The notes under the pieces: model-generated
Databases searched by the model: none
What the model was told of the DNA's origin: nothing
The model's input: the letters and a program-made list of their open reading frames with translations, nothing else
Shown here: one piece after another, positions 22,621 through 34,109 of the stretch
Layout: each line of letters starts with the position of its first letter
How positions within the stretch are numbered: position 1 is the stretch's first letter
Source: Onchidella celtica
Lineage: Eukaryota > Mollusca > Gastropoda > Systellommatophora > Onchidiidae
NCBI GenBank assembly: GCA_963931925.1
Contig: OZ007580.1
Coordinates: 4,596,629-4,660,628 of the forward strand
DNA: 64,000 nt
Direction of reading: 5' to 3'
Made by a program: the position numbers and the translations under genes

Positions 22621-23418
22621 CGTGAAGTATCTCCGGTTGGCCAGTACCTGAACTGTGTGGTTTGAAGACTAGAAGTCCTTGCTAACGGACTGACTGAGCT
22701 CTAGAAAGGTCTGAGTGGGCTGACCTTTGAAAGCCCACGCTGCGCTATTTTGATGTTCGCGCCTACCAGTAGGCGTGAGCAATGGTAATATATCTTATTA
22801 GTTCAAACATAATATAAGATCAGAGATAGAGAGAGAACCACAGCCTCATAGGAAGTCTAAGGAAACCCCAGCTGGCACTCGACCACGAGTGTCCTGTATC
22901 ATAGATCTATTGCCATAGTATGATTGGAATAATATAGCACATTGTTGATGAATTGAATAGTGATTGTGCATAAAATATAGTCTTTTGGCAACTGCTTAAA
23001 TTACCTACAAGCCGAAGAGTGCTTCTGTAGGCTTTGAACGTACTGGGCTCTCCTAACATTCAAGCCCATATGATTTATGGAGAGTTTGCCTGGCGACTGG
23101 CCAGTGGCGACTCAACTGTCACTTTAAATTGATATCTAGTTTCGTATAATATACCTATTTGCTATTGATTGCAGTACCTACATAGTTAAATGAATATCAT
23201 TGGTTAAGTTATTAATTAGAGTTTTTTTTGGTTTGAATATATACCCCTATTGTCTTTTGTTTTGTTATTAATATTCATGTAAACTATGGCCTGACCGGCC
23301 TGACATATATACGCTCTAGTTATTTAATACTTTTCTTGTGTGGTTGTGTCCGAGTGTGAGTTAGCTGCCTCTCGTGCAGTCGTAACATCCCCAAGACCCT
23401 AACTCTGCTCGTGACATC

Positions 23419-23443
23419 TGGAGGGGACACCCGGGTTCGAACC
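23419..23443 (+). other. tRNA-complementary primer-binding site of the LTR insertion
   Basis: TGG followed by AGGGGACACCCGGG and TTCGAACC. Its complement has a CCA end, an acceptor strand and a T-loop, and it starts 2 bases after a TGACA LTR end. The tRNA isotype is not assigned. Confidence 0.55.
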
Positions 23444-24115
23444 GGGGACCTCTCGGGGAACTCTGCTCGTGACAGAGACCTCGTGTTAAAAATGTACCCT
23501 TCACATCTCCATGGCTGTCTTTTTAGGCGCCAGACCAAAGGGCCCTTTTGGGGCCAAGAAAGAAGGGGGGAAATCCTTACAATATATTATGTAATGATAT
23601 ATGTCCCATGGCATGGGCGGTAATTATTGTTGGTTTTAAGTTGGTTTGGTTTATCTATTGATTGTCGCCCCTACTATTGGCAGGACAGACAAGTTTTACT
23701 TGTAAAATTTCTGACGCTCTTCCTGTCCATACAGGAACAGCTGTCTGTCTGTATGTGAGTAGCAAGGGCACACTGTAACATAATCCAATAAATAATCCCT
23801 TACACAAATCACTGTGATAGGGATGTGACGCCCTGGAGCATCTGCCATTCTATTTTAAAACCCCTGGATAATCTAGGATATCCTAGAGCGCTCCCCTCTC
23901 CTATAATGTACCCCCCCCCCTCCCTAGGCAAGGCTCAAGTTAAGTTTAATTCTAATTGAATTTGCCGCTCACTATGTGTATCACTATATTTAGTGGAAGG
24001 GTGATAATCTGGGATACCACAGGTGCAGACAGGTAAATAAATCGTCATCCCCCTAGAATGACAAGGTTCTATATTGACTTTTTGGCCATACTGAATTACA
24101 CACTACACACCACCT

Positions 24116-24310
24116 CTACAGGCTTTCTTCATTGTGTTTCAAAGTATCAAGTGGATTCGGTGTGTAATTTGTAAGTATCACTTAACTAAAGAGAAGAAAA
24201 AAAAAGCTGTGTCTCTAATAGCTATGAGCACAATTTGGAACTTCAACCATCAATTTCTCAAAAGTTGATGATAGGGCGCTGGAACCTGTCCATTCTTAGG
24301 GGATGAAATG
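24116..24310. repeat. Segmental duplication, copy 2 (right block)
   Basis: Aligns with 15296-15490. Confidence 0.7.
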
Positions 24311-25104
24311 TCAGAGATTTTAACTATGACCATAACAAATACTGAACTAAGAAGAGGAAAAATAATCATTTATTGAAGCTACAATGACATGGAAATTTGA
24401 GAAACTGTTGTCTTGAAGACACCGATATTTTTGGCACTTTTAACTAGTGCTGGGCAAGAGTCCAGGTATAGATTTGGATTTTTTTCTTCTGCGAAACAAA
24501 GTACTTCTTTACGGACCGAAGATCCAGATCTCAAACTTATCTCAAATTTGGATCATGATCCGGATATCCAGATAATATGAGTGGGTGATCCAAAAATCCG
24601 GATCATTCAAAAGCAAATCTCTGCCTAGCGTTACGTTTGACAGCCTTTCATTAAAAAAGCCACATAAATGACTCAGCGGTCACATGACTACATCAGCTGA
24701 TGTTCACGGAATTGTGGGGCATGTTCGTTACTGTGCAAGCCAAGGCTGCGGAGAATGAATATAATAGTTGCACTTCCTGAATCTGCAGTTAAATATTCAC
24801 CCAGGCATGGCCCATCTGAAAGCGCAGTGCACAATATTTCAAAAGGTGGGCAAAGCAGGATAGGATCAGGCATAAACATGCTTTTCTTTTTTTAAGCACT
24901 CAAGCACACCGCAGTACCGGTGGCTACCCAGGCTGTTTGTTAAGATTTCATAATTATGTATACTTCAAAACAGGATCTGGAGCCTAGAAAACCTCGTACA
25001 AGCACGTTAAATACCTAAAGTTTGGAAGAATTTAAAAAGTTGAGGTACGATAGTTTAGTATATTAATCAACCTTGACCTCAGTTATATCTCTCGGTCCCA
25101 TTTA
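24311..25104. other. Non-coding stretch
   Basis: No supported gene. Contains repeated gatccggat/ccagat motifs near 24510-24610, possibly a decayed repeat. Confidence 0.5.
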
Positions 25105-26275
25105 TCACCAATGATACACAGAAAATTAAGACTGGTGGACCAGGTATCTTGCTGGTGATGAAAATTAAGACTGGTGAACCAGGTATCTTGTTGGTGATGA
25201 AAATTAAGACTGGTGAACCAGGTATCTTGTTGGTGATGAAAATTAAGACTGGTGAACCAGCTATCTTGTTGGTGATGAAAATTAAGACTGGTGAACCAGG
25301 TATCTTGTTGGTGATGAAAATTAAGACTAATGGACCAGGTATCTTGTTGGTGATGAAAATTAAGACTTTTGGACCAGGTATCTTGCTGGTGATGAAAATT
25401 AAGACTGGTAGACCAGGTTTCTTGTTGGTGATGAAAATTAAGACTGGTGAACCAGGTATCTTGTTGGTGATGAAAATTAAGACTAATGGACCAGGTTTCT
25501 TGTTAGTGATGAAAATTAAGACTAATGGACCAGGTATCTTGTTGGTGAGGAAAATTAAGACTGGTGGACCAGGTATCTTGTTGCTGAGGAAAATTAAGAC
25601 TAATGGACCAGGTTTCTTGTTAGTGATGAAAATTAAAACTAATGGACCAGGTTTCTTGTTAGTGATGAAAATTAAGACTAATGGACCAGGTATCTTGTCA
25701 GTGATGAAAATTAAGACTAGTGGACCAGGCATCTTGTTGCTGATGAAAATTAAGACTGGTGAACAAGGTAGCTCATTGGTGATGAAAGTTAAGACTGGTG
25801 GACCAGGTATCTTGTTGCAGATGAAAATTAAGACTGGTGAACCAGGTATATTGTTGCTGATGAAAATTGAGACTGGTGAACAAGGTAGCTCATTGGTGAT
25901 GAAAATTAAGACTGGTGGACCAGGTATCTTGTTGCTGATGAAAATTGAGACTGGTGAACCAGGTGGCTCATTGGTAATGAAAATTAAGACTGGTGAACAA
26001 GGTAGCTCATTGGTAATGAAAATTAAGTCTGGTGAACAGGGTAGCTAATTGGTAATGAAAATTAAGACTGGTGAACAAGGTAGCTCATTGGTAATGAAAA
26101 TTAAGACTGGTGAACAAGGTAGCTCATTGGTAATGAAAATTAAGACTGGTGAACAAGGTAGCTCTTTGGTAATGAAAATTAAGACTGGTGAACAAGGTAG
26201 CTCATTGGTAATGAAAATTAAGACTGGTGAACAAGGTAGCTCATTGGTAATGAAAATTAAGTCTGGTGAACAAGG
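25105..26275. repeat. 39-bp minisatellite, about 30 copies
   Basis: Unit gtgatgaaaattaagactgg followed by tgaaccaggtatcttgttg, 39 bp and so a multiple of three. Two subtypes occur: an accaggtatcttgttg type in the left two thirds and an acaaggtagctcattg type on the right, with a mixed zone near 25735-25990. Both strands are open: plus reads LVMKIKTGEPGIL repeats (25149-26048, then after one TAA 26049-26318), and minus reads an FITNKIPGPLVLI type. No promoter, splice or domain signal supports a protein. Confidence 0.9.
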
Positions 26276-26399
26276 TTTCCTGTTGAGAAAAGTTACAAAA
26301 TTGGCAGCTAGAAATTAACCATTTCTCTCGTTTTTGTACCATCATTCTTTCAAAATTTAAAAGATAAAAGACGATTGGATCTTAGTTGGTTTTGTTTGT

Positions 26400-26430
26400 G
26401 TGTGTGTGATTGAGAGAGAGAGAGAGAGAG

Positions 26431-26465
<35 letters not shown>
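26400..26465. repeat. (GA)n and (TG)n microsatellite
   Basis: A short GA run followed by a TG run. Confidence 0.95.
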
Positions 26466-26468
<3 letters not shown>

Positions 26469-26639
26469 TGTGTTTTATTTATTTTTGTTTTTTGTTTTTT
26501 GTATATTTTGTATACTTCTTTGATCCCATTTGGGAAATTTGCCTTAGTGTCATTGCAACCCAGTTACAATTGGAGCAGATACGTCGTCGCCACAGTGCAG
26601 CGCCGGTCGGCTGGATGGGGGGATGGGGTAGTGGTAGTG

Positions 26640-26930
26640 ATACATTTTTATTTTAATTTTGCCAGGGCAGTGGCCTATTCGGCCCACTCTTCTCGATTTC
26701 CAACTGCCAAGGTATCTTTAACGTTGGCAACGTGCACACGGGCCCTCCGAGTTTCTCCGTCCTTATCCGAGAAGACTAGGTGCTCGATCCTACCTACCAT
26801 AGGATCAGAGGCGGGAAAATATGATGAGAAAAATCCCAAAATTCCAATATGCCTGCACCGAGCGGGATTTGAACCCGGTACCTTTGGCATGTGAGATAAG
26901 CACCTTGCCTCTAGACCACTGTGTCCCCAC
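26640..26930 (-). mobile_element. tRNA-derived SINE
   Basis: On the minus strand the first 75 bases form a tRNA-like head starting GTGGGGACACAGTGG. It contains an A-box-like TGGTCTAGAGG and a B-box GGTTCAAATCC (one mismatch to consensus). The body is unrelated and the tail is A-rich (aaaattaaaataaaaatg near 26640-26655). RNA polymerase III boxes, length of about 290 bp and tail are diagnostic of a SINE. The family is not assigned. Confidence 0.8.
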
Positions 26931-28709
26931 CGTTATTCCAGTGTTAATGAACAGTACTTCTTGCAAATGGCCAGAGAGGATTTAGATTAAGACAAAATCA
27001 AATTACCAACAGAAAATAGGCTTACAGCAAAACAAAATTGGAGCTTGCTTAAATGTCGCATTCAGAACACAATAAAAGTAACATCAGTCTAGATATCGCT
27101 AATAGCAACAAAATACCATTTTGTTCAAATAACAACAGATGTGATTATTTTTTGATCATTTTCTACGGCAGGGTGAAATATAAACTAATGATCATTCATT
27201 TCACGCAAATATCAACTAATTAAGCACTGACTGATTAGCCCCAAATAAAACAACTTGAAATGCAAGACTACATTAAAGTGGACATTAAACAAAATCAAAT
27301 CATACCCGTTCTTTCAAACTATAGTCGCTGGCTTTGGCTATTTTTCAGGAGAAGCAAAAAAAAAATAAAAAACCAAAAAACACACAACTTTTACTAGCAC
27401 AGCTAGCCTAGTTACCATCCATTTTTTGAAAGTTTGCTGTTCGGTTATATTTCAGCTTAGGAGTCCATCACTAGGATCATTCGATGCGGCTTTAAATACA
27501 CTTGAATGTAGACAAAAACATTTTTTTTTCGGATTTTTTAGTCACTCCAGTCTTAGGAAACAGTGACGAAATCAAATCAACTGCATTCAATGAAAATAAA
27601 AGCCGATTAATTAATCTAGAAATACACCACAAACCGTGTTTTCTGTCCAGAAAATGAGAAGACTCGGCCAGCTCGTATTGAAGACGCCCCTCTGTTGAAA
27701 GGTGTTGCCTTGACTGAATGGGTGAGGCCTGACGCTTCCCGGGCCGATTAGATACGTAAGGTCCAACAGCCCTGAATGCGCTCGGAAACACCTCACGAAT
27801 GGTAACAACAAGAACGAAAAAGAACCAAAAAAAAAAAACCCGGATCTTGTTCAGCCTTAATGGAAAATCCGCCGGGAGGTGAAGAATTTTTGCGAAAAGG
27901 GTAGGCTGAAATTTTAAGTAAGGCAAAGGTTTTCAGCTGTGGGAACAGGCCCCTGTGGGAAGGCGATGACAAGATTTAGGCATGCACCTCTTCCTTATCC
28001 AATACGTATCTCTGGTTCTCCTATTGAGAGCTCTGGGAATATTAAAGACAGTTATAATCTCGGTGCTTTTTGAAAATGGAACTTACAACCAGTATTCCTA
28101 CGTCAATCCGACTTAGATTTGTGTAGGAGTTCAGTGGGGTTGGTAGGATTACCGTTAGGGCTGAGTCCCTACATCAGATCAAACCTATGTGGAGGCTACA
28201 GGGGAAAAACGTCAGTTGTCACAAAATGAAGGTCTGGAGAAATTTGCATTTTAAAGTTTGGAAGTCCATAGGTTGTAAATAACCTGTCTTATCTAAATTG
28301 GCTCCTATCACTGGACAGTGGTTGTTTTTTTCACTTAACTGGTATGAGAGGAATGAAGCTAAAGATATTACCTAAGGGCTGAGGGAGGTAACCATAAAAC
28401 TCGCATTTTATGACAATCGATGTTCTTCCCCTGTGGTCTCAATGTGCAAACTGGACGTCAATCCAACGCGTCGGATTGCTGGTTGGTTTGCCATTTCGTT
28501 ATAGAAGAGCTGTGTAACTTCCATGGCAAGCAGCTCTGCACAGACTCCAAATATGTATGTGGAGTAGTTTGTAGTGGTATAGGTGGAAATTTCGTGACGT
28601 CACTGCGTTGTTTACCGGAGCTAGGCAGCCATTTTGTTAGACCAGAGATCTCTGTGTTAGACTGATAGTGATAGCGAATGCATAGACGTGGGTGAAACCG
28701 AGTAACGAA
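26931..28709. other. Stretch without a supported gene
   Basis: Open frames (for example 27492-27926 on the minus strand) show no recognisable family or splice structure. The last 150 bases, with a gtgacgtcac palindrome and ggcagccattttg, look like a TATA-less promoter or 5' UTR leading into the THAP fragment at 28710. Confidence 0.45.
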
Positions 28710-28920
28710 ATGCCGCACTTATGTGCAGTGTTTGGCTGCACCAACAAATACAAAATTGGACGAAGGATGTTTTCTATTCCTAATAAGCATGGGGGCGAGG
28801 CCACTGAGCGTTTATCAGAAAGGCGGAGGAGAGAGTGGAGATAAAGGCCATCGGCCGAAAAGACATCTCCAACAAAACAGTAAAAGTTCACCACAAGGTG
28901 TGCCAAGATGCAGGAAGGAT
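28710..28920 (+). pseudogene. Broken THAP zinc-finger domain
   Basis: ATG at 28710 opens MPHLCAVFGCTNKYK, with the C-x4-C pair and the N-terminal position typical of THAP domains, then FSIP, an ERLSERRRREW helix and a TAA at 28842-28844. In the +1 frame the domain continues (IGRKDI, then VHHKVCQD), so one base was gained or lost near 28838-28842. The expected C-x2-H-F end is itself degraded by a second lesion near 28905. This is the N-terminus of a THAP protein, either a host gene or a P-element relative. No transposase part follows. Confidence 0.65.
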
Positions 28921-29321
28921 TTAAATAAAATAAAGTTCAAAATGAACAAAGAAACTGCCACTTGGACAACAAATTAACGCTAACCCTAGACTTCAGGCAT
29001 AGTCAAGTTCCTAACCGGGAAATGCTATGAAGGGGTTTGGTTTGGAAGGAGTTCCGAATGCGGCCTTTGTGGTACTAAAATTCTTTGGTTTCTTGGAAAA
29101 AGCTATTGAATCCGATGATGTAGGCCTATTGTTCCAAACCTAATTTGACATCACAATACTAACTAAGGCCTATAACATTTTGATACAGTTGTTGCTAAAA
29201 CAACCACACCGTGACTCCCCGATCCAGATCTGGATCTAGATCCAGTCTACTCGATGATTATGGTTCCTCCACTAATTTAATATCAGGTGTCCACATTTGA
29301 TAAATCTAATCCATTTTAGGG

Positions 29322-29780
29322 TTAGCGATGGGGCAGAACATTTAAAAATATGACAGGGCAATACTGAGAGGTATGAGGTGCTCCTTCCAAAACGTCTTTG
29401 AACTGCTCGTGGGTGAAGGCACTGACAGTCAGTACTAGATATGAAAACATGTCAGCATGTGAGATGGGAGGAAATGCAGACACCTTTTTCTTCCACTGAC
29501 AGTCTGGCACAGTGTCTGGGTCAGCCCCATTAATAAGTTTAAACTTGCCACGAAACCGCTGTGCACTCAGGGGATCCATGCTTCCTAACGCGAAGCCGAA
29601 ATGAACAAAACCGCCTGGTCTAACAAAATGGTGGCGGGGGTGTGTCCACCCGGCGACCCAAGTTCCACCTATTACTGGAAGAGTGGTACTTTCCGCCCCT
29701 CTGAACCGCTTCCAACTAGCCTGCGAACGTCCCACTGCTTTGACAGACGTCTTCAACATAAACACGTTAAGTTTCGCCAA
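29322..29780 (-). CDS. Possible fragment of a YqaJ/SWIM-type repetitive gene
   Basis: A 152-codon minus-strand ORF. Its second half (DPDTVPDCQWKKKVSAFPPI, then SHADMFSYLV and FTHEQFK) resembles the segment before the SWIM zinc finger in a large invertebrate gene family of YqaJ-nuclease proteins. That resemblance is from memory of the pattern and is weak. The expected downstream SWIM cysteines and nuclease are absent after EQFK, so at best this is an isolated exon or fragment. Confidence 0.3.
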   Translation of the reverse strand: MAKLNVFMLKTSVKAVGRSQASWKRFRGAESTTLPVIGGTWVAGWTHPRHHFVRPGGFVHFGFALGSMDPLSAQRFRGKFKLINGADPDTVPDCQWKKKVSAFPPISHADMFSYLVLTVSAFTHEQFKDVLEGAPHTSQYCPVIFLNVLPHR

Positions 29781-30146
29781 GGTCTGTCACTAGATCTGGG
29801 TGTTCACATGCCACTTTCATGTCTTACTGTGGTATCGCAGTCGCGTCGCATTTTTTTTTTTAAATCGAAGCGAATGAATGAAGTGGCACACACGTGCTGT
29901 TCTTCAATTCATTGCAAAGCCAACGTCAATATGAAACTAAGATAAGACTGCAATAAGATAGCACATCGCATGTGCACGCCATGTTCACCCAGGAGGGTGA
30001 AATTGATACGTATGACCTACATGACAACTTTCGTGTCACAAACTACATGTCACATTTTGTAATGTGTTGAAATGTGGACAAGAGCTGAGAACTGTCGAGG
30101 CTCCAGAATGGATCCTATGGGACACCAGTCTTGATCCCGGCAAGAA

Positions 30147-30369
30147 TTAACCTTCTAGCGCCCAGCGTACCATAATCATCTAAAACACCTAAAGTCGCTT
30201 AATGTCGGATGCTTTTTTCCCTTCTTTTTTATTACCTTTTACATCCTTTATCATTTATCAACTACAGATTGTTCGTGATTGATTTTATATCTTTGCGTTT
30301 GTTTATCTAACTGTGCACGTTACAAAAGATTTGGAAGTGGCAATCTATTTTCGGGCTTCAGAGGGTTAA
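30147..30369. mobile_element. piggyBac-like MITE
   Basis: TTAA at 30147-30150 and 30366-30369 flanks a 215-bp segment. Its ends are partly inverted: CCTTCTAGCGCCC at the left, and the complement CCCTCTGAAGCCC at the right. TTAA target duplication and CCYT ends are the piggyBac signature. No transposase. Confidence 0.5.
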
Positions 30370-31142
30370 TTATTAAGACTCAGATTTGATACGACTCTAA
30401 CTTCCTTGTCGCAGGAGATATTTTTTAATTATTTTTTTTTTATTAATATCTGTAAGTGTGTGGAGGGTTGGAGGCGCCTCTTCGCCTTTTCATGAATTTA
30501 CACAGCATTTCTTATCGCAGGACAATCAGAAAGACAATAAAACTATTTGATTCAACCAGCTGATCATAACTGATCTAATAAAATCATATTATAAAGGAAG
30601 TAAGGCCTTTCATGTAATCACGAAAGGCTTTTTAACTGCTGATCCCTAAATTCTACAAATATTGATTTGCGCATAGAGAGAGGGAAAGGTGTAAGTGCAT
30701 AGGATTCTAAAGGTCTCAATCTTCGCTTTATGTTTAATACTTTTGTTGATATTGAGCCACAACTGAGTATAACAGAAGAAGGTGGCCCGACACTTTCCTG
30801 AACGAGGCTGCCGCTAAATATAAATTTGGATCAGATCACGATGCAAAAACAAACACATCAACACAATCGGTACGACGTGTGTTTCGTTTGTTTCTGTCAT
30901 TCAGTGTTCCCAGATTGGGCGGGAAACAGCGGAATCAATATAAACGGCCATTTTATTGGGCCACCTACAGTAACGAAATTTTGCGTGTAGGTTTCAAATA
31001 CCGTGGAGGGTGCACCGACGTTTGCAATTGTATATGGTTTTGTATTTGAATTTATGGAAAATGCATTGTTCCATCGTGCTGCCAACACTTCTGAATTTCA
31101 TTCTCTATCTTGGCGTCAGTCTGTTACAGCAGAGAGCATAAA

Positions 31143-31453
31143 TATATAGAGAGGGTCCGCTTCCGCCAAATCGCGAAACTAGGTCGCTGCGGTAAACAAG
31201 AAATTGAAGAATTTAAAGAGACCTTCTTCACCAAAGATAGTGTGCATCTGTTTACTATGGTTTGTTCATATTTTTGGACTGATTGAAGCTATTTAAAACC
31301 GTTTGTAAGCTCCTACGCCCCGTGGAAATGCACACACGGATATTGTTTACCGCAGCGACCTACTTTCCGCTCCATGCTAACATTGGTTTCGCGGAGCCTC
31401 CCGGGTCTCCCATTGCAAATCGACCAACAGTGAACCCTCTCTTTCTGTATATA
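31143..31453. mobile_element. Inverted-repeat MITE-like element
   Basis: A near-perfect 22-bp inverted pair, actaggtcgctgcggtaaac (31178-31199) and its complement (31343-31364), lies inside outer arms tatatagagagggt (from 31143) and the complement of gaaccctctctttctgtata (to 31453). No coding capacity. Family not assigned. Confidence 0.5.
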
Positions 31454-32366
31454 TACTCTCTGGTTATAGTGACATACACGTCATAAAAAGTAACCATATC
31501 AAGCGTTCAATTTGGTGTATATAGTCCTGGCGCGCACGAATTCTGAAGCAAAACTGCACTATCAATTTTATTATTATTAGAGACAGACAGACAGACAGAC
31601 AGAGAGGTGGAAGGGGGGGGGTGGGGGTACGTCATCTAGTATTAATAACGGAGAAACTTCATCAGTTTGCAGTGCGTTTTTCTCCACCCCACCTCAACAA
31701 CAACAGCTGTTTAAACTTCAAATTAAATGTTCATTCATTCCTTGATATAATCGTTTTGGGGCAAATGTGGCATAAATAACCACCAGAGCATGAGAAACTG
31801 CGAAATTCTTACATTGTTTTTATAATCTACAAATAAAAACGACTGTCCCTGCAGGTCTTGTGTCTTTTTCTGCCTGCCTGACTGCCTGTTCAGATTTGTT
31901 CATGTGTGACTACGTTTCTGTTGTACTATTAAAATGCTGGGATTTTCCAAAACTGAAAAAAACAAAAAGAAAAGAAAGAAAAATCTCTTTTTCACCAACC
32001 CTAGCCAGAGTGCAATTTTGTGCAACATTATTTACGTTGTTTTACATTATCATTTCCCAGAAAATGGCAACACCCAGCCAGCAACTTATGCCTTACCAAC
32101 GTAGATTTCCGTAGGGATTGTAAGATTAGCATAGAGGTGTTTGGGTGGAGGAGGGGATTCCCTGCATAAGACCGACGTAGGCAAACTTGACATCAATCCT
32201 ACCCGTCTGATGTTCCTAGGGTTGCAGGCTAGGCAAATCTTTCACGAAATATACATCAGAATTGTATCAGATCGAACACTTGTCAAATGATGTTTTCCTG
32301 CTGAATCTAAGTGAATTTCTCTGCACCTATTTCCACACAACATGTCTGTGTTAATAACTCCATTAG

Positions 32367-32368
<2 letters not shown>

Positions 32369-32406
<38 letters not shown>

Positions 32407-32411
32407 TAGAC

Positions 32412-32467
<56 letters not shown>

Positions 32468-32580
32468 GGATGGATGGATGGATGGATGGATGGATGGATG
32501 GATAGATGGATGGATGGATGGATGGATGGATGGATGGATGGATGGATGGATGGATGGATGGATGGATAGATAGATAGATC

Positions 32581-32655
<75 letters not shown>

Positions 32656-32724
32656 GGATGGATGGATGGATGGATGGATGGATGGATGGATGGATGGATG
32701 GATGGATGGATGGATGGATGGATG

Positions 32725-32760
<36 letters not shown>
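32369..32760. repeat. (GATA)n / (GATG)n alternating microsatellite
   Basis: Blocks of gata units alternate with blocks of gatg units in the order A-G-A-G-A. Serine/isoleucine/tyrosine-rich open frames are repeat products. Confidence 0.97.
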
Positions 32761-32762
<2 letters not shown>

Positions 32763-34109
32763 CTGGGTTTGAGTATGGGGTTCACGGTATGGCGACACGC
32801 TAACGGTCACTTCGCGCCTAACACGGTTCATGTGAGTACTTTATTTATATTTTGTATTCAGAGCTTCCAAATTTCACAAATAGAATTAAATAGTTTGTAT
32901 GAATTTTATCGCATTGGTAAAATCCTTTAAAAGTTGTTTTGTATGGATATAGAACGAGTTTTGTCAACGTCTACAAGTTTTGTTTTTAATCAAGCTATAG
33001 ATCTTAGCCTCTCTCAGAGAGGACAGGACGCATAGTGGCTCCACGTTAGAAAATTCCTTCGTGGAGATATGCTTGAAATCTACACACAATGGAAAGACCC
33101 CTCCCCCCCTCCTTTTCCCTCTTATACACATACATATATTTATATACACACACACACATTTTACTGGATTCTCTCCGTTTAAGTGCCATTCGAAACAGCA
33201 AATCTTTCACAATCAATCCGATACCATACAGACACGCATACTAAGAAATGCAAAACATAAAATTTTATTTAAACCACCCAGACCCAGTTACACACATGTA
33301 GAATAAATTATCCACTGGAAGCGTTTCTTTTTCCCAAAACCTCCCCCCTTTATTCAAGGATTTTTCTCTCGCGTCACAGAAAAGTCACGACACTGGAAAT
33401 TGGATGGGAAGGAGGGTGGGGGGGGGGGGGTGAATTGTGCCACTTCATTCGTTGGTCTTTCAAGAGCACTTCGAAAATTTACATCACAAAGGGCATTGCT
33501 CAATGTTGAGGGCCTTGTGGTTTTGAATATCTATGCAAACATTAGGCCTGTCCGTTTTGTACTGACATGCCAAGGCTTCACAAAGACACATTGTATGTGG
33601 GGTCAGAAGAATTTTACACACCGTCAGGCTTGCCAGCTTCGGCCAGTGTCAACGGCTGCTTTGTGGGACGTGTAGAGTATGGTGCTCAGAGCCTCAGACC
33701 ACTTTCCTACCCTTTAGGGCTGGCCGACACCAGCGCTTTTTCAGTGTCGTGCCCCCCTCCCTCCCCCCCCCCCCCAACCAGGCTCCGACGCCATAACTTC
33801 CAATTCCTCGTTGGAGTCGACACCGTCACCGTCACGGCTCCTTACTGAAAGTTTCCGACTCAGGTGTCGGCTCTGACCCCAACACTGACCCGAGGAGTGA
33901 CGCCACATCTCCAACACTGGTGTCCACTCCCAGAGACCCCGACTCTGACTCTGAGAATTTGCATGATGCAAAGGTGAATAGTCAAGCTTTAGTTGGCTGT
34001 ATCCTGTCTAGTGCGGGACACTGGTATATTGCTGCAGTATCTCGGGGAGGGAGGAGGGGGGGGGGCGCTAATCCTCTTTTTAAAAAAAAAATCTTTTTAA
34101 TGTAATGTA
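32761..34109. other. Stretch without a supported gene
   Basis: Contains short C and G homopolymers (near 33417, 33765 and 34058) and gactccgacacc-type repetitive sequence near 33780-33960. No recognisable protein. Confidence 0.5.

Larger units (their letters stand above)
20020..23474 (+). mobile_element. Composite LTR-type insertion carrying a LINE
   Basis: The insertion starts TGTCA (20020) and ends TGACA (23470-23474), with a 5-bp target duplication gagac at 20015-20019 and 23475-23479. Copy 1 shows the unoccupied site near 7548-7556. Near the right end a 16-bp terminus, aactctgctcgtgaca, occurs twice (23401-23416 and 23459-23474). Between them lies TGGAGGGGACACCCGGGTTC..., which complements a tRNA 3' end over about 25 bases. 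This reads as an LTR end, a primer-binding site, then, after an internal deletion, the last bases of the second LTR. A LINE (20392 to about 22620) has been inserted into the LTR. No gag or pol of the LTR element remains. Confidence 0.7.
16753..23952. repeat. Segmental duplication, copy 2 (main block)
   Basis: Counterpart of 848-8222. It keeps the intact CAC/ATC array (17755-18330), where copy 1 has the Ty3/Gypsy insertion, and is itself split by the insertion 20020-23474. Each insertion therefore happened after the duplication. Confidence 0.85.

Noticed and set aside
23419-23458. Genuine tRNA gene
   Set aside because: Only the 3' half (T-arm and acceptor complement) is present, directly after an LTR end. 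A primer-binding site explains it better.
25079-25732. 217-codon minus-strand ORF of the 39-bp repeat as a gene
   Set aside because: A 39-bp unit keeps any stop-free frame open. The plus strand is equally open, and no start context, splice or domain evidence exists.
25105-26275. CRISPR array
   Set aside because: Units are contiguous with no unique spacers, and the context is eukaryotic.
27492-27926. 144-codon minus-strand ORF
   Set aside because: Low-complexity F/L-rich start, no recognisable domain, no splice or poly(A) context.
32307-32831. Ser/Ile/Tyr/His/Pro repeat ORFs (also 52924-53193)
   Set aside because: Translations of GATA/GATG microsatellites.
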